Positions 17,756 through 26,453 of a stretch of DNA of 64,000 bases are shown piece by piece (position 1 is the first letter of the stretch; each line of letters starts with the position of its first letter). The DNA is from Bin5 sp965200615 (GTDB lineage Bacteria; Chloroflexota; Anaerolineae; Caldilineales; Caldilineaceae), in contig OZ241377.1 in assembly GCA_965200615.1 (NCBI GenBank), forward strand, positions 682,001-746,000, in the 5' to 3' direction. Both the position numbers and the translations under genes were made by a program. The notes beneath the pieces are model-generated. The model was not told the origin of the DNA. It did not search any database and saw nothing but the letters and a program-made list of their open reading frames with translations.

Positions 17756-19135
17756 GTGACCCTGCGCTCTCTCTTCTTCTTTGACGACTGGTGTCTGGCC
17801 CGCCGCGACAACATCGCCCGCTGCCTGGGACAGCCCGAATGGGTGCGGGAGGCCACCTACGCCGACCCCACCGAAAACCCGTTCAGCTATCCAACCGTGC
17901 TCTACGACGACCAGCGCAAACTGTGGCGCATGTTTTACCTGGGCCGCGAGACGATGCCGGGGGCGGTCTATCGCAAGGACGAGTGGTTTCTGACCGCCGA
18001 AAGCGAGGACGGCATCCACTGGGAGCGTCCGGACTTGGCGGCAACCGTTCCGCTGCCGTCGCGCATGCGCCCGCACGAGATCTTCGACCGGCAGCGCATG
18101 GCCACCGGCGGCTCGGTCTTTCTCGACGAAAGCTCGTCCGAAGGCCGCTTCAAGTGGCCTATCCTCGCCATCGATGAGGACGGCCGACGCGCCTCGCTCC
18201 TGGCTTTTTCCGCCGACGGCTACAACTGGCAGATCGATCATACTTCACGCTGGCATCCCGGCACACCGGACCCCGGCTTCTTCACCTACCGTCACGCCGA
18301 ACGCAACAGCCATATCACTCTGGCCCGCCCCAGTCACGGCGACCGCCGCATCGCCCTCATGGAGACGCAGGACTGGCGTACCTGGAGCGAACCGGAAGTC
18401 ATTTTCCACCCCGATCCCCTCGACCCGCCCATGTGTGAGTTCTACGGGATCGTCGTCCTCCCCTATAAGGGAGTCTATGTGGGCATCCTCTGGATGTTCG
18501 AGACCGACCCGCTCGACCAGTGGCGGCAAAAGCTGGAGGGGAAGATCTATGGTGAACTCGTCTACAGCTACGACGGGCTTCGCTTTCAGCGCTCCCTGCG
18601 CCAACCATTTGTCGGCCTCAACGAGCCGGGCGAGTATGGCGGCGGCAACATCTATCCCTGTTCGATGGCGGTCGACCACGAGGGGCAGATCCGCATCTAT
18701 TCCGGCGGCGCCAAAGGGGAGCATTTTCAGGCGCGCACGCTCAGCCGCGACGAGCCCGACTACGCCGCCATCCTCATGCACCGGCTGCGGCAGGACGGCT
18801 TCGTCTATCTCGAATCAAAGGCGGGCGCCGGCTACCTGACGACGCGCTGGGTGTGTCTCAATGATGATCGGATGCTGCTCAATGTCCAGGCCCCCTACGG
18901 GGAGGTGCGCGTCCAGCTGTCGGACCTGGAGGGTCGCCCGTTGCCCGGCTACACTTTCGATCGTTGCGAGCCATTTCGCGGCGACTCGACCGCCTGGCAG
19001 CCCCAATGGCAGGATCAAGCGGGCCTGGCCGAACATATTGGCACACCGCTCCGGATCGACGTGCGCCTCTACCATGCCCGCCTCTACGCCATCCACGGCG
19101 ACATTGAACTCGTCTACGCCAGTAATCTGCGATGA
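17756..19135 (+). CDS. Beta-propeller glycosidase-like protein with C-terminal beta-sandwich
   Basis: The protein has 459 residues from GTG 17756, the only start near the conserved N-terminus. Repeated 'S-x-DG-x-x-(W/F)' elements ('SEDGIHWERP', 'SADGYNWQID', 'SYDGLRFQRS') mark propeller blades like those of GH32/43/130-type enzymes. Acidic residues in 'MCEFYGIV' and 'GGGNIYPCS' may line the active site. Residues 380-459 form a beta-sandwich shared with 19294-21006 and the fragment at 1-222. No signal peptide is visible, so action on imported sugars is likely. I cannot assign a glycoside hydrolase family with certainty. Confidence 0.75.
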   Translation: MTLRSLFFFDDWCLARRDNIARCLGQPEWVREATYADPTENPFSYPTVLYDDQRKLWRMFYLGRETMPGAVYRKDEWFLTAESEDGIHWERPDLAATVPLPSRMRPHEIFDRQRMATGGSVFLDESSSEGRFKWPILAIDEDGRRASLLAFSADGYNWQIDHTSRWHPGTPDPGFFTYRHAERNSHITLARPSHGDRRIALMETQDWRTWSEPEVIFHPDPLDPPMCEFYGIVVLPYKGVYVGILWMFETDPLDQWRQKLEGKIYGELVYSYDGLRFQRSLRQPFVGLNEPGEYGGGNIYPCSMAVDHEGQIRIYSGGAKGEHFQARTLSRDEPDYAAILMHRLRQDGFVYLESKAGAGYLTTRWVCLNDDRMLLNVQAPYGEVRVQLSDLEGRPLPGYTFDRCEPFRGDSTAWQPQWQDQAGLAEHIGTPLRIDVRLYHARLYAIHGDIELVYASNLR

Positions 19136-19293
19136 TTTGGCGCCCGTGGGTAGTCCTCCGAACTTCCGACTTGATGGCGCTCAAAGGCCTGGGCCGCGGG
19201 GCCCGCTGGGAATTCGTGTAAAGCCAATTCCGGCTAATTCTGTAACCAGCGGCGCCTACCCAACCGCAGTCCACCCCTCTCGGAGATCAGGCA

Positions 19294-21006
19294 ATGACCA
19301 ACGAAACACTCTACAACGGCATCACCCTCCCGCAGACCTGGCCGCCGTGCAATGTGATCGAAAGCTCGCGCGAGCCGATCCCCGTGCCCTATCTCGCCCA
19401 TCCCCCAGAGGTCATTCCCATCGATTTGGGCCGCCAACTCTTCGTGGATGACTTCCTGATCGCAGAGACCTCTCTGACTCGGGCCTATGGCAAACCGGAA
19501 ATCCACCCACAAAGCCCGGTGCTCAGCCCCGAAACCGACGAGGAGATGGACTCCGGCTTCTGCCCGATGGCCGCGCCTTTCAACGACGGCGCCTGGTACG
19601 ACCCGCAGGACAACCTGTTCAAACTATGGTATATGCCCGGCTGGTTCCACAGCACCGCCCTGGCTACCAGCACCGACGGCATTCACTGGGAACGCCCGCA
19701 ACTCGACGTAACGCCCGGAACCAACCTGGTGTGGCCGAACAACGATGGATCTGACCGCGACGGCTGTCTCGTCTGGCTGGACAGCGACACATCCGATCCG
19801 GCGCAGCGCTACAAGATGTTCCAGTACTATCGCCATTACAAGCAGAAGCCGGGGCAGCCCCCGATCCCACCCGGCAACTGGCCGTCCCAAATGGCCAGGG
19901 GAGAGATGGTCTCCGAAGGCTGGGCCCAGGTCTCGCCCGACGGCATCCACTGGAGCGATCCGGTCATCACCACGCAGGTCGGCGACAACACATCCTTTTT
20001 CTACAACCCCTTCCGCCGTAAATGGTGCATGAGCATCCGCCGATCCGGCCGTATTGACGAGACCACCAGGCTGCGCGCCCGCTTCTACAGAGAATCGGAC
20101 GATTTTCTGCAAGGCGCGCAGTGGGACATGGATACCGATGAGGTCTTCTGGCAGCGTATCGACCACTTCGACCTGCCTGACCCCGCCCGCCCCAACCATC
20201 GCGTCGCCCTCTATGACGTGAACGTAACCCCCTACGAGAGCCTCATGCTGGGCCTCTTCGCTATTTTTCGCGGCCCGGAAAACGACATCTGCGCCGCCGA
20301 AGGCGTTCCCAAGACCATGGACCTGGAGCTGACCTACAGCCGTGACGGCTTCCACTTCAGCCGCCCGGACCGCACGCCCTTCCTGGCCTCAAGCCGCAGG
20401 ATAGGCGACTGGAATCGCGCCTACCTCCATGCCTGCGGCGGCCTCTGCCTGATCGTCCACGACCGCATCTACTTTTACTTCGCCGGTTTTTCCGGCCTGT
20501 CGCCAAGACTGGGCTCCGCCGGCAGCGGGGATACCGGCGTTGGCGATACCGGTCTGTCGCGGCGCGTCATGTATGCCGGCGCCAGCACCGGGCTGGCAAC
20601 CCTCCGCCGTGACGGCTTCGCACGCATGGAAGCCGGCGCGGGAGGCGGTACGCTGACCACGCGGCCCGTCACCTTTGATGGGGACCGCCTCTTCGTCAAC
20701 GTCAATGCTCCGCAGGGCGAACTGAGGGTGTCCGTGTTGGACGGTAACGGGGAAACCGTGGAAGGGTTGGGCGCCGATGCGTGCGCTGCGCTCAGTGTGG
20801 ACAGCACCTGCGCTGAGATGAAATGGTCGTCCGGCGCCGGTCTCTCTGCGCTGGCCGGTCAGCCATGCAGACTGCGTTTCCATCTGCAATCAGGGCAGCT
20901 GTTCTCTTTCTGGGTGACGGACGACCCCAACGGCGCCAGCTACGGCCACATGGCCGCGGGCGGCCCCGGCTTCACCAACGGCCGCGACCTTCCTTCCTCC
21001 AAATAG
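19294..21006 (+). CDS. Beta-propeller glycosidase-like protein, second copy
   Basis: The protein has 570 residues from ATG 19294 behind GGAGATCAGGCA. It has an N-terminal extension of about 60 residues containing 'LGRQLFVDDFLI'. Propeller blade motifs follow ('STDGIHWERP', 'SPDGIHWSDP', 'SRDGFHFSRP'), then a C-terminal beta-sandwich ('VNVNAPQGELRVSVLDGNG') paralogous to that of the preceding gene. The 'VDDFLI' start is common in large uncharacterised propeller hydrolase families of Planctomycetes and Chloroflexota. It probably acts with its neighbour and the two flanking sulfatases on the same glycan. Catalytic residues cannot be named with confidence. Confidence 0.75.
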   Translation: MTNETLYNGITLPQTWPPCNVIESSREPIPVPYLAHPPEVIPIDLGRQLFVDDFLIAETSLTRAYGKPEIHPQSPVLSPETDEEMDSGFCPMAAPFNDGAWYDPQDNLFKLWYMPGWFHSTALATSTDGIHWERPQLDVTPGTNLVWPNNDGSDRDGCLVWLDSDTSDPAQRYKMFQYYRHYKQKPGQPPIPPGNWPSQMARGEMVSEGWAQVSPDGIHWSDPVITTQVGDNTSFFYNPFRRKWCMSIRRSGRIDETTRLRARFYRESDDFLQGAQWDMDTDEVFWQRIDHFDLPDPARPNHRVALYDVNVTPYESLMLGLFAIFRGPENDICAAEGVPKTMDLELTYSRDGFHFSRPDRTPFLASSRRIGDWNRAYLHACGGLCLIVHDRIYFYFAGFSGLSPRLGSAGSGDTGVGDTGLSRRVMYAGASTGLATLRRDGFARMEAGAGGGTLTTRPVTFDGDRLFVNVNAPQGELRVSVLDGNGETVEGLGADACAALSVDSTCAEMKWSSGAGLSALAGQPCRLRFHLQSGQLFSFWVTDDPNGASYGHMAAGGPGFTNGRDLPSSK

Positions 21007-21067
21007 TCTGCAGGCCCGGCACACAGCAGAGATTCACGGCCGTTACTGACCACTGACGACTGAAGTT

Positions 21068-22786
21068 TCAATCCCGCAATCGCTCAGCGGTCAGATAGTA
21101 GGCCCCGGCCAGCGGGCTTCCCCGCTCGTCATGCCACCAGCTTTTTACCGTGGTTGGCCCGCGTTCCACTGCCATTTCAAAGGTCTGCGCCGTCGCGTCC
21201 GGCGGCACCGGCAGCGCCTGCTCGCTGCGGCCCACCTGCAGCCAGGCTGAGGCAACCGGCAGCGCCTTGCCCGCGGGCCAGCTGCCGTCCACGCCCTGCA
21301 TGATCGGCGCGGGGTCGGAGATGCCCAGGCCGGATTCCTCCGGCCAGCGGCGCAGGGTAAAGCTGTAGAGACCGGCGCGAGACGCGTCAACGTGCCAGGT
21401 CCCGCTGTCCATCACGGGTCCGCGCATCCCCCTTTGGTTATCCGCATACACCCAGGCCCAGTCGCAGCTGCACAGGCGCGCCGGGTTCTCTGCGTCGGAG
21501 CCGATCGTCAGGGGCTGATAGCTCGTGAGGGTATCGCTTACGCCGTCCCACCAGGCCCCGTACTGCCCTCGCAGCCGTTTGACCAGCTCCGGATTGCCCG
21601 CGGCCACGTCCTGCCGCTGGCCCGGGTCCTCGCCGATATTGTACAGCTCCCGCCCATCGACCAGTCGCCACCGCCCCCACATCACCGCGGCCCGGTCCCG
21701 GCCCGTAAAGCCGGTGCGGGCGCCTTCATTGGCGTGCCCATACTGCACGACCGAGGTCCGGTCCGCAACCGCCTTGTCCGGCCGCCGCATGTGCGCAGCC
21801 AGCGACAGACCGTCGCACGTCCAGCCGTCCGGCGCATGCAGATCACACAGGTCGATCAGCGTTGGCAGGATGTCGACCCCGCGCGTCACGCCGCCCACAT
21901 CGCGGCCGCCCTCGAGCCCCGCCGCCGGCCAGCGAATAAAACAGGGCACCCGGTGGCCGCCCTCGTATAGCGAAGTCTTCCTGCCCCGCATTCCCGCATT
22001 GTAGATCCCTTCCCCCATCGCCGTGCCATTATCGGTCATGAAAATCAGGATCGTGTTATCGCGGATTTCGTTGTCGTGCAGGAATTTCTCCAACTGCGCC
22101 ATATTCTCGTCAATATTGGCGATCATGCCGAAAAAACTGGCCTCATCCCGCTTGATGCCGTCCAGATACGGACGCCGGTATTCATCGGGAACCCAATACG
22201 GGCCATGCGGCGCATTCGTCGCAATATAGGCAAAAAATGGCTCATTCCGATCGCGGCAGCCCTGCATCCAACGCATCGCCTCCTCGAACCAGACGTCGGT
22301 GCAGTAGCCCATGTACTGCCTGATCTCGTTCTTATGGCGGTAGTGGTCATCAAAATAGTCGTTCCCATAGTAGTCGGCCGCCGAGGTAATGCCGAAGGCG
22401 GGATGATGGATCGTCTCGTGGAAACCGCGGTCCTGGGGTCGGTAGGGATAGTTGTCGCCCAGATGCCACTTGCCAAAATGGCCGGTGTGGTAACCGTTGT
22501 CAGCCAGGATGTCTGCCATCGTCGGCAGGTCCGCCCGCAGGAGCGAACGCCCCATACAGACGAAGGTCGCCCCGTTTCGCAACGCATCCTGGCCCGTCAT
22601 CAGCTCGCCGCGCGTGGGCGTACACATGGGAGCCACATGAAAGTCGGTCAGACGTACACTGTCGGCGTGCAGACGGTCCAGCACAGGTGTCTTCAGAATT
22701 GGATTGCCCAGGCAGGACAGGTCCCCGTAACCCTGGTCGTCCGTCAGCACGAATATGATATTGGGGCGCGACAGTGTGTTCGACAT
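21068..22786 (-). CDS. Type I sulfatase (arylsulfatase A-like)
   Basis: The protein has 572 residues. Start ATG 22786 is chosen because GGAAAGG lies upstream and the fold begins at 'RPNIIFVLTDDQGYGDLSCL'. The metal-binding pair Asp16-Asp17 and the formylglycine site Cys55 in C-T-P-T-R are present, with 'FGKWHLGDNYPYRPQDRGF' and 'FMTDNGTAMGEG' as further family signatures. About 120 residues at the C-terminus form an extra beta domain beyond the standard fold. No signal peptide is visible. It is transcribed towards the propeller genes, convergent with them. It complements the N-sulfatase-like enzyme at 9148. Confidence 0.92.
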   Translation of the reverse strand: MSNTLSRPNIIFVLTDDQGYGDLSCLGNPILKTPVLDRLHADSVRLTDFHVAPMCTPTRGELMTGQDALRNGATFVCMGRSLLRADLPTMADILADNGYHTGHFGKWHLGDNYPYRPQDRGFHETIHHPAFGITSAADYYGNDYFDDHYRHKNEIRQYMGYCTDVWFEEAMRWMQGCRDRNEPFFAYIATNAPHGPYWVPDEYRRPYLDGIKRDEASFFGMIANIDENMAQLEKFLHDNEIRDNTILIFMTDNGTAMGEGIYNAGMRGRKTSLYEGGHRVPCFIRWPAAGLEGGRDVGGVTRGVDILPTLIDLCDLHAPDGWTCDGLSLAAHMRRPDKAVADRTSVVQYGHANEGARTGFTGRDRAAVMWGRWRLVDGRELYNIGEDPGQRQDVAAGNPELVKRLRGQYGAWWDGVSDTLTSYQPLTIGSDAENPARLCSCDWAWVYADNQRGMRGPVMDSGTWHVDASRAGLYSFTLRRWPEESGLGISDPAPIMQGVDGSWPAGKALPVASAWLQVGRSEQALPVPPDATAQTFEMAVERGPTTVKSWWHDERGSPLAGAYYLTAERLRD

Positions 22787-22944
22787 GGAGCGGCCTTTCC
22801 GTGGAGCGTTGAATCGTGAGAGAGTTTCTCGCCGCATCTTACATTGAACCCGCGCCATGCTGCAATCACTGTCCGCCAACACCAACACTTAAGCTAAATA
22901 TCTTCGTGAACTGATCTGACACGCACAACTCCCTTTCACTCCGG

Positions 22945-22973
22945 TTGACACAGCAGCCTCTCCCGGCGAAAAT
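22945..22973 (+). promoter_or_regulatory. Possible promoter for the nitrilase-SDR pair
   Basis: TTGACA (22945-22950) is followed after 17 bases by GAAAAT (22968-22973), a four-of-six -10. It lies 57 bases upstream of the nitrilase-family start at 23030 in the divergent gap with the sulfatase. Confidence 0.4.
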
Positions 22974-23029
22974 GATCGCATCAAGAGCGCCGACCTGCAT
23001 CCTGCCCCTTAACCGACAGGAGTCATCCC

Positions 23030-24019
23030 ATGAGCCGCTTTGCCAACATCAGCCTGGTCAACTTCCCCACCCTGCCCCCAGACGAGCCCGACCGCTTACA
23101 AAAGACGCTGGACCGCATGTGCGCCTACATCGCCGATGCCGCCCAGGAGCAGAGCGATCTCGTCGCCTTCCCCGAAATCTGCAACTGCCTCGACACCGCC
23201 GACCCATTTGACATGGCCGAGCCCCTGGATGGGCCGACCGTGACCGCGCTTTCCCAGGCCGCCCGCCAGCATGATCTGTACGTCGTCTGTCCGCTCCTGG
23301 TCAGCGAGGACGGGCGGCGCTACAACTGCGCCGTTCTCATCGGCCGCAGAGGCGAGATCGTCGGTGTCTACCGCAAGAACTTCCCCACCCACGGCGAGCT
23401 GGCTGATGGCATCACTCCCGGCGTCGAAACACCCGTCTTCGAGACCGACTTCGGCCGCGTCGGGCTGTGCATCTGCTTTGATCTCAACTACTGGGAGGTC
23501 GGCTCCGGCCTTTGCCAGAACCGCGCCGAACTGGTGATCTGGCCTTCCATGTGGGCCGGCGGGCGCATGTTGAGCAAATGGGCGATGGAGTTCGGCTTCA
23601 ATATGGCCGCCGTCTGGAAAGAACAGTCCACCTTCGTCGACGTCGCCGGCCGCGAGCTCCTCGCCGTCAAACGCGAGGCCAGAGACCGCACCGGCCGCTC
23701 GCCCGTGGTCACCGCTCGAATCGACCTCGACCGCCGCCTGCTACATCCCGACTATAACCTGGAAAACCTTCAGGCCCTCTTCGAACGCCATGGTTCGACC
23801 GCAGCCTTCACCGAGTGGCTGAAGCAGGACTGCCATCTGGTCTTCGGTTCACAGGTGCCGGGCGTCTCCAGCGATCAGTTGATAGAGGAGTTCGGCCTCG
23901 AGACGATGCGCGACTACCTTGCACGCGTGCGCCGCGACCGCAAAGCCGCGCTGGCGGCGACTGCCGAACCGGTCTACGCCAACGGACAAACAGTCGCGCA
24001 GGACGGAGAGAGAATCTGA
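23030..24019 (+). CDS. Carbon-nitrogen hydrolase (nitrilase/amidase superfamily)
   Basis: The protein has 329 residues. The catalytic triad of the superfamily is visible: Glu49 in 'AFPEICN', Lys116 in 'YRKNFPTHGE' and Cys149 in 'GLCICFDLNYWE'. Enzymes of this family hydrolyse amides or, less often, nitriles. Here the Cys context resembles the omega-amidase and beta-ureidopropionase-like branches more than true nitrilases, but this is a weak inference. Its stop overlaps the start of the next SDR gene (TGATG), so the two are translationally coupled and likely act in one pathway, perhaps removing amide groups from amino sugars or uronamides. Confidence 0.88.
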   Translation: MSRFANISLVNFPTLPPDEPDRLQKTLDRMCAYIADAAQEQSDLVAFPEICNCLDTADPFDMAEPLDGPTVTALSQAARQHDLYVVCPLLVSEDGRRYNCAVLIGRRGEIVGVYRKNFPTHGELADGITPGVETPVFETDFGRVGLCICFDLNYWEVGSGLCQNRAELVIWPSMWAGGRMLSKWAMEFGFNMAAVWKEQSTFVDVAGRELLAVKREARDRTGRSPVVTARIDLDRRLLHPDYNLENLQALFERHGSTAAFTEWLKQDCHLVFGSQVPGVSSDQLIEEFGLETMRDYLARVRRDRKAALAATAEPVYANGQTVAQDGERI

Positions 24020-24819
24020 TGCTACTGACAGGGAAAACCGTCATTGTGACCGGCGCCGGCGGCGGCCTGGGCGCTGGCATCGCCGCGGTCTGCAGCCGCG
24101 AAGGCGCCAACGTAGTCGTGGCCGACATCCGCGGCGATGCCGCACGTGACGTTGCCCAAAGTCTGCCCGGTGATGCCCTGGCCGTACACTGCGATGTCGG
24201 CGACGACGAGGCCCAAGCCGAACTGGTGCGGAAAGCCCTCACCGCATTTGGCCGCGTCGACGGCTTGGTGAACAACGCCGGCATCAACTTCGCCAAGCCG
24301 TTCCTGGAAACGACCGCCGAAGACTGGGAGCACATCATCCGTGTCGACCTGCGCGCCGTCTTCTTCCTGACCCAAAAGGTCTGCCAGCAGATGCTCACGC
24401 AGTCCCCCGGCGGCGGCAGCGTCGTCAACATCGCCAGCGTCCACGCTCACGCCGCCCTGCCCGGCGCCGGTCCCTACGACGCCGCCAAGGCCGGCGTCGT
24501 GATGATGGGCAAGAGCTTTGCCCTCGAAATGGCCCCGAACAACATTCGCGTCAACGCGATCTCCCCCGGTCTGCTCGATACCCAGATCTGGCAGGACCTG
24601 CAGGACGCCGCGCCCAGCCCGGAGGAGTGCCTGGACTACTGGCGCACCAACATTCCCATTGGCCGCGTGATCGCCCCGGAGGAGATCGGCGAGCTGGCCG
24701 CCTTCCTGCTCAGCGACCGCAGCGCCTCCATCACAGGCGCCAACATCTACGCCGACGGCGGCATGACCGCCCAGCTTATCAGTCAGGAGCCCTACACCTC
24801 CAAGCCGATCGAAGGCTGA
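24019..24819 (+). CDS. Short-chain dehydrogenase/reductase
   Basis: The protein has 266 residues. The start is ATG 24019, overlapping the upstream stop by one base. It shows the Rossmann glycine motif 'TGAGGGLGAG' (residues 11-20), 'NNAG' at about 90, and the catalytic Ser140, Tyr153 and Lys157 of classical SDRs. Asp36 after the second strand points to NAD(H) preference. The C-terminal 'ASITGANIYADGGMT' is typical of sugar and acid dehydrogenases of the FabG-like group. Coupled translation with the amidase suggests consecutive steps on one substrate. Confidence 0.93.
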   Translation: MLLTGKTVIVTGAGGGLGAGIAAVCSREGANVVVADIRGDAARDVAQSLPGDALAVHCDVGDDEAQAELVRKALTAFGRVDGLVNNAGINFAKPFLETTAEDWEHIIRVDLRAVFFLTQKVCQQMLTQSPGGGSVVNIASVHAHAALPGAGPYDAAKAGVVMMGKSFALEMAPNNIRVNAISPGLLDTQIWQDLQDAAPSPEECLDYWRTNIPIGRVIAPEEIGELAAFLLSDRSASITGANIYADGGMTAQLISQEPYTSKPIEG

Positions 24820-24979
24820 ACCCAACCTGGGTCGTCTCCTCTGCGCCCCACAATGCACAGTTTCGTAGAAGGTTCGTACTCATATGGCCCAGGACGCTAC
24901 GCAAAGCAGACGCACGCGCGTTCGCCGGAAGAGATTGCTCCGAATACCGGTGTATCCGCCCGCAAATCGGTCCGCAGAA

Positions 24980-25003
24980 CGTTCCATTTCGACAGATGGA
25001 ACG
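24980..25003. repeat. Short perfect inverted repeat upstream of the MFS gene
   Basis: CGTTCCAT (24980-24987) and ATGGAACG (24996-25003) flank an 8-base spacer. A smaller inverted repeat, CTGAA-ccga-TTCAG, lies at 25066-25079, 24 bases before the MFS start. Either could be an operator. No T run follows the first, and the rest of the 283-base gap holds nothing I recognise. Confidence 0.4.
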
Positions 25004-25102
25004 GATTCATTTCAGGTTTTCCTTCAACCCGTTCCTGGTGTAAGATACTGGTCTGACATAGATTTCTGAACCGATTCAGTTTTCAGCCGAAACAGTGCTC
25101 CT

Positions 25103-26368
25103 ATGACGAAACTTCTGTCTCTGTGGACAGACCGCCCCCGCTTCCATCATGATGTCAATATGCTCCTGATTGTCGTCGGACTTGTGGCGGTCAGCTTTTT
25201 CGGCATCCAGACCTTTCTGAAGACCTTCTACGTTCTGCGCCTGGGCTACAGCATGGTCTTTTTTGGCGTGTTTAACTCAGCCAGCGCATTGAGCTACATG
25301 GTGATGAGTCTGCCCGCCGGCGCCCTGGGAAGCCGGCTCGGTTTGACGCACACGATGCGCCTCGGCATCGTCGTGACCGTCCTGGGCATGGCGATGCTGC
25401 CGCTGACCGAATCGGCGCCGGCGCTCTTCCGCTACTACTGGCCCGTCTTCTCGATGATGGTTGTCTCCGGCGGCTACGCCCTTTTCAGCATCAACATGGT
25501 GCCTGCTCTCATGGGGTTGACCTCTGACGAAAACCGCAACAGCGCCTATGCCATGACCGGCGTCCTGCGCGGCCTGGGCGCCTTCGTCGGCACCCCCTTT
25601 GCCGGCCTGCTGCCGGGTCTCATCGCTTCCATGACTGGCGTCGGACTCGACAGCCCGGCACCGTACCGCCTGGCACTTTGGCTGAGTCCTGCGGTTCTGC
25701 TGCTGGCCATTTTGCCCTTGCTGCGCATCGGCGATGCGGAGCGGAGCGGCAAACACGAAGAGACACCGACTCTGCCGGGCTCTTTCCCTGTCGCCCCCGT
25801 CAGCCTGTTGATCCTCTTCGTCTGGTTCAGCCAGGCGGCCGGCGCCACCTGCTACTCCTTCTGCAACGCTTTTATGGACACGGAGTTGCAACTCTCTACC
25901 TTTGCGATCGGGATCATCTCCAGCGCAGGGCAGTTCGCATCCATCTTCGCTCCCATGCTGCTGCCGATGCTCGCCCGCCGCCGCGGCAACGGCTGGACGC
26001 TCATGGCAACGACCGTCGGCGGCGCCGTCAGCATGATCCCACTCATCCTCATCCCCCAGTGGTTTGCCGCCGCCCTCGGCCAGTTCGCCTCCATGGTCCT
26101 TTCGGCCGTGCGCATGCCCGCTCTACAGGTCTATCAGATGGAGATGATCGAAAAGCGCTGGCGTTCACTGGCCTACGGCGCGGTGAACACGGCGATGGGC
26201 CTCAGCTTTGGGCTGGTGAGCTTCGGTGGCGGCCAGATCATCGAGAGATGGGGCTACACCAGCCTCTTCGCGATGGGCGTGACCCTTTCCATCGTCGGCG
26301 CCACCATCATGTGGGGGATGTTGAAGCGGCCCACGCAGATGATGGCAGCCCGCGGCGCGGTGCAGTAA
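25103..26368 (+). CDS. Major facilitator superfamily transporter
   Basis: The protein has 421 residues and about twelve hydrophobic segments in two bundles, with a loop near residues 205-225 ('GDAERSGKHEETP') between the halves. The A-loop-like 'SLPAGALGSRLG' after helix 2 is the MFS signature region. This is a polytopic inner-membrane carrier, probably proton-coupled. It follows the amidase-SDR pair on the same strand by 283 bases with its own regulatory-looking repeats. The substrate is unknown; import or export of a product of the locus is plausible. Confidence 0.9.
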   Translation: MTKLLSLWTDRPRFHHDVNMLLIVVGLVAVSFFGIQTFLKTFYVLRLGYSMVFFGVFNSASALSYMVMSLPAGALGSRLGLTHTMRLGIVVTVLGMAMLPLTESAPALFRYYWPVFSMMVVSGGYALFSINMVPALMGLTSDENRNSAYAMTGVLRGLGAFVGTPFAGLLPGLIASMTGVGLDSPAPYRLALWLSPAVLLLAILPLLRIGDAERSGKHEETPTLPGSFPVAPVSLLILFVWFSQAAGATCYSFCNAFMDTELQLSTFAIGIISSAGQFASIFAPMLLPMLARRRGNGWTLMATTVGGAVSMIPLILIPQWFAAALGQFASMVLSAVRMPALQVYQMEMIEKRWRSLAYGAVNTAMGLSFGLVSFGGGQIIERWGYTSLFAMGVTLSIVGATIMWGMLKRPTQMMAARGAVQ

Positions 26369-26453
26369 CAAACAGGGAAGAGAAAGTAAGAGGAGAGCGA
26401 ACCGTGTGCTGCTCGGGCAACCGCACGGCGCAGAATGTCGAATCCCTTTTCCT

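Noticed and set aside
24853..25069. Short overlapping plus-strand frames between the SDR and MFS genes
   Set aside because: They have no ribosome site and no family resemblance, and the frames overlap each other, as random open frames do.
25066..25079. CTGAA-ccga-TTCAG as a LacI-type operator
   Set aside because: The centre is not the symmetrical CG pair expected, the arms are only five bases and no LacI-family gene is in the window. It is kept only as a remark.
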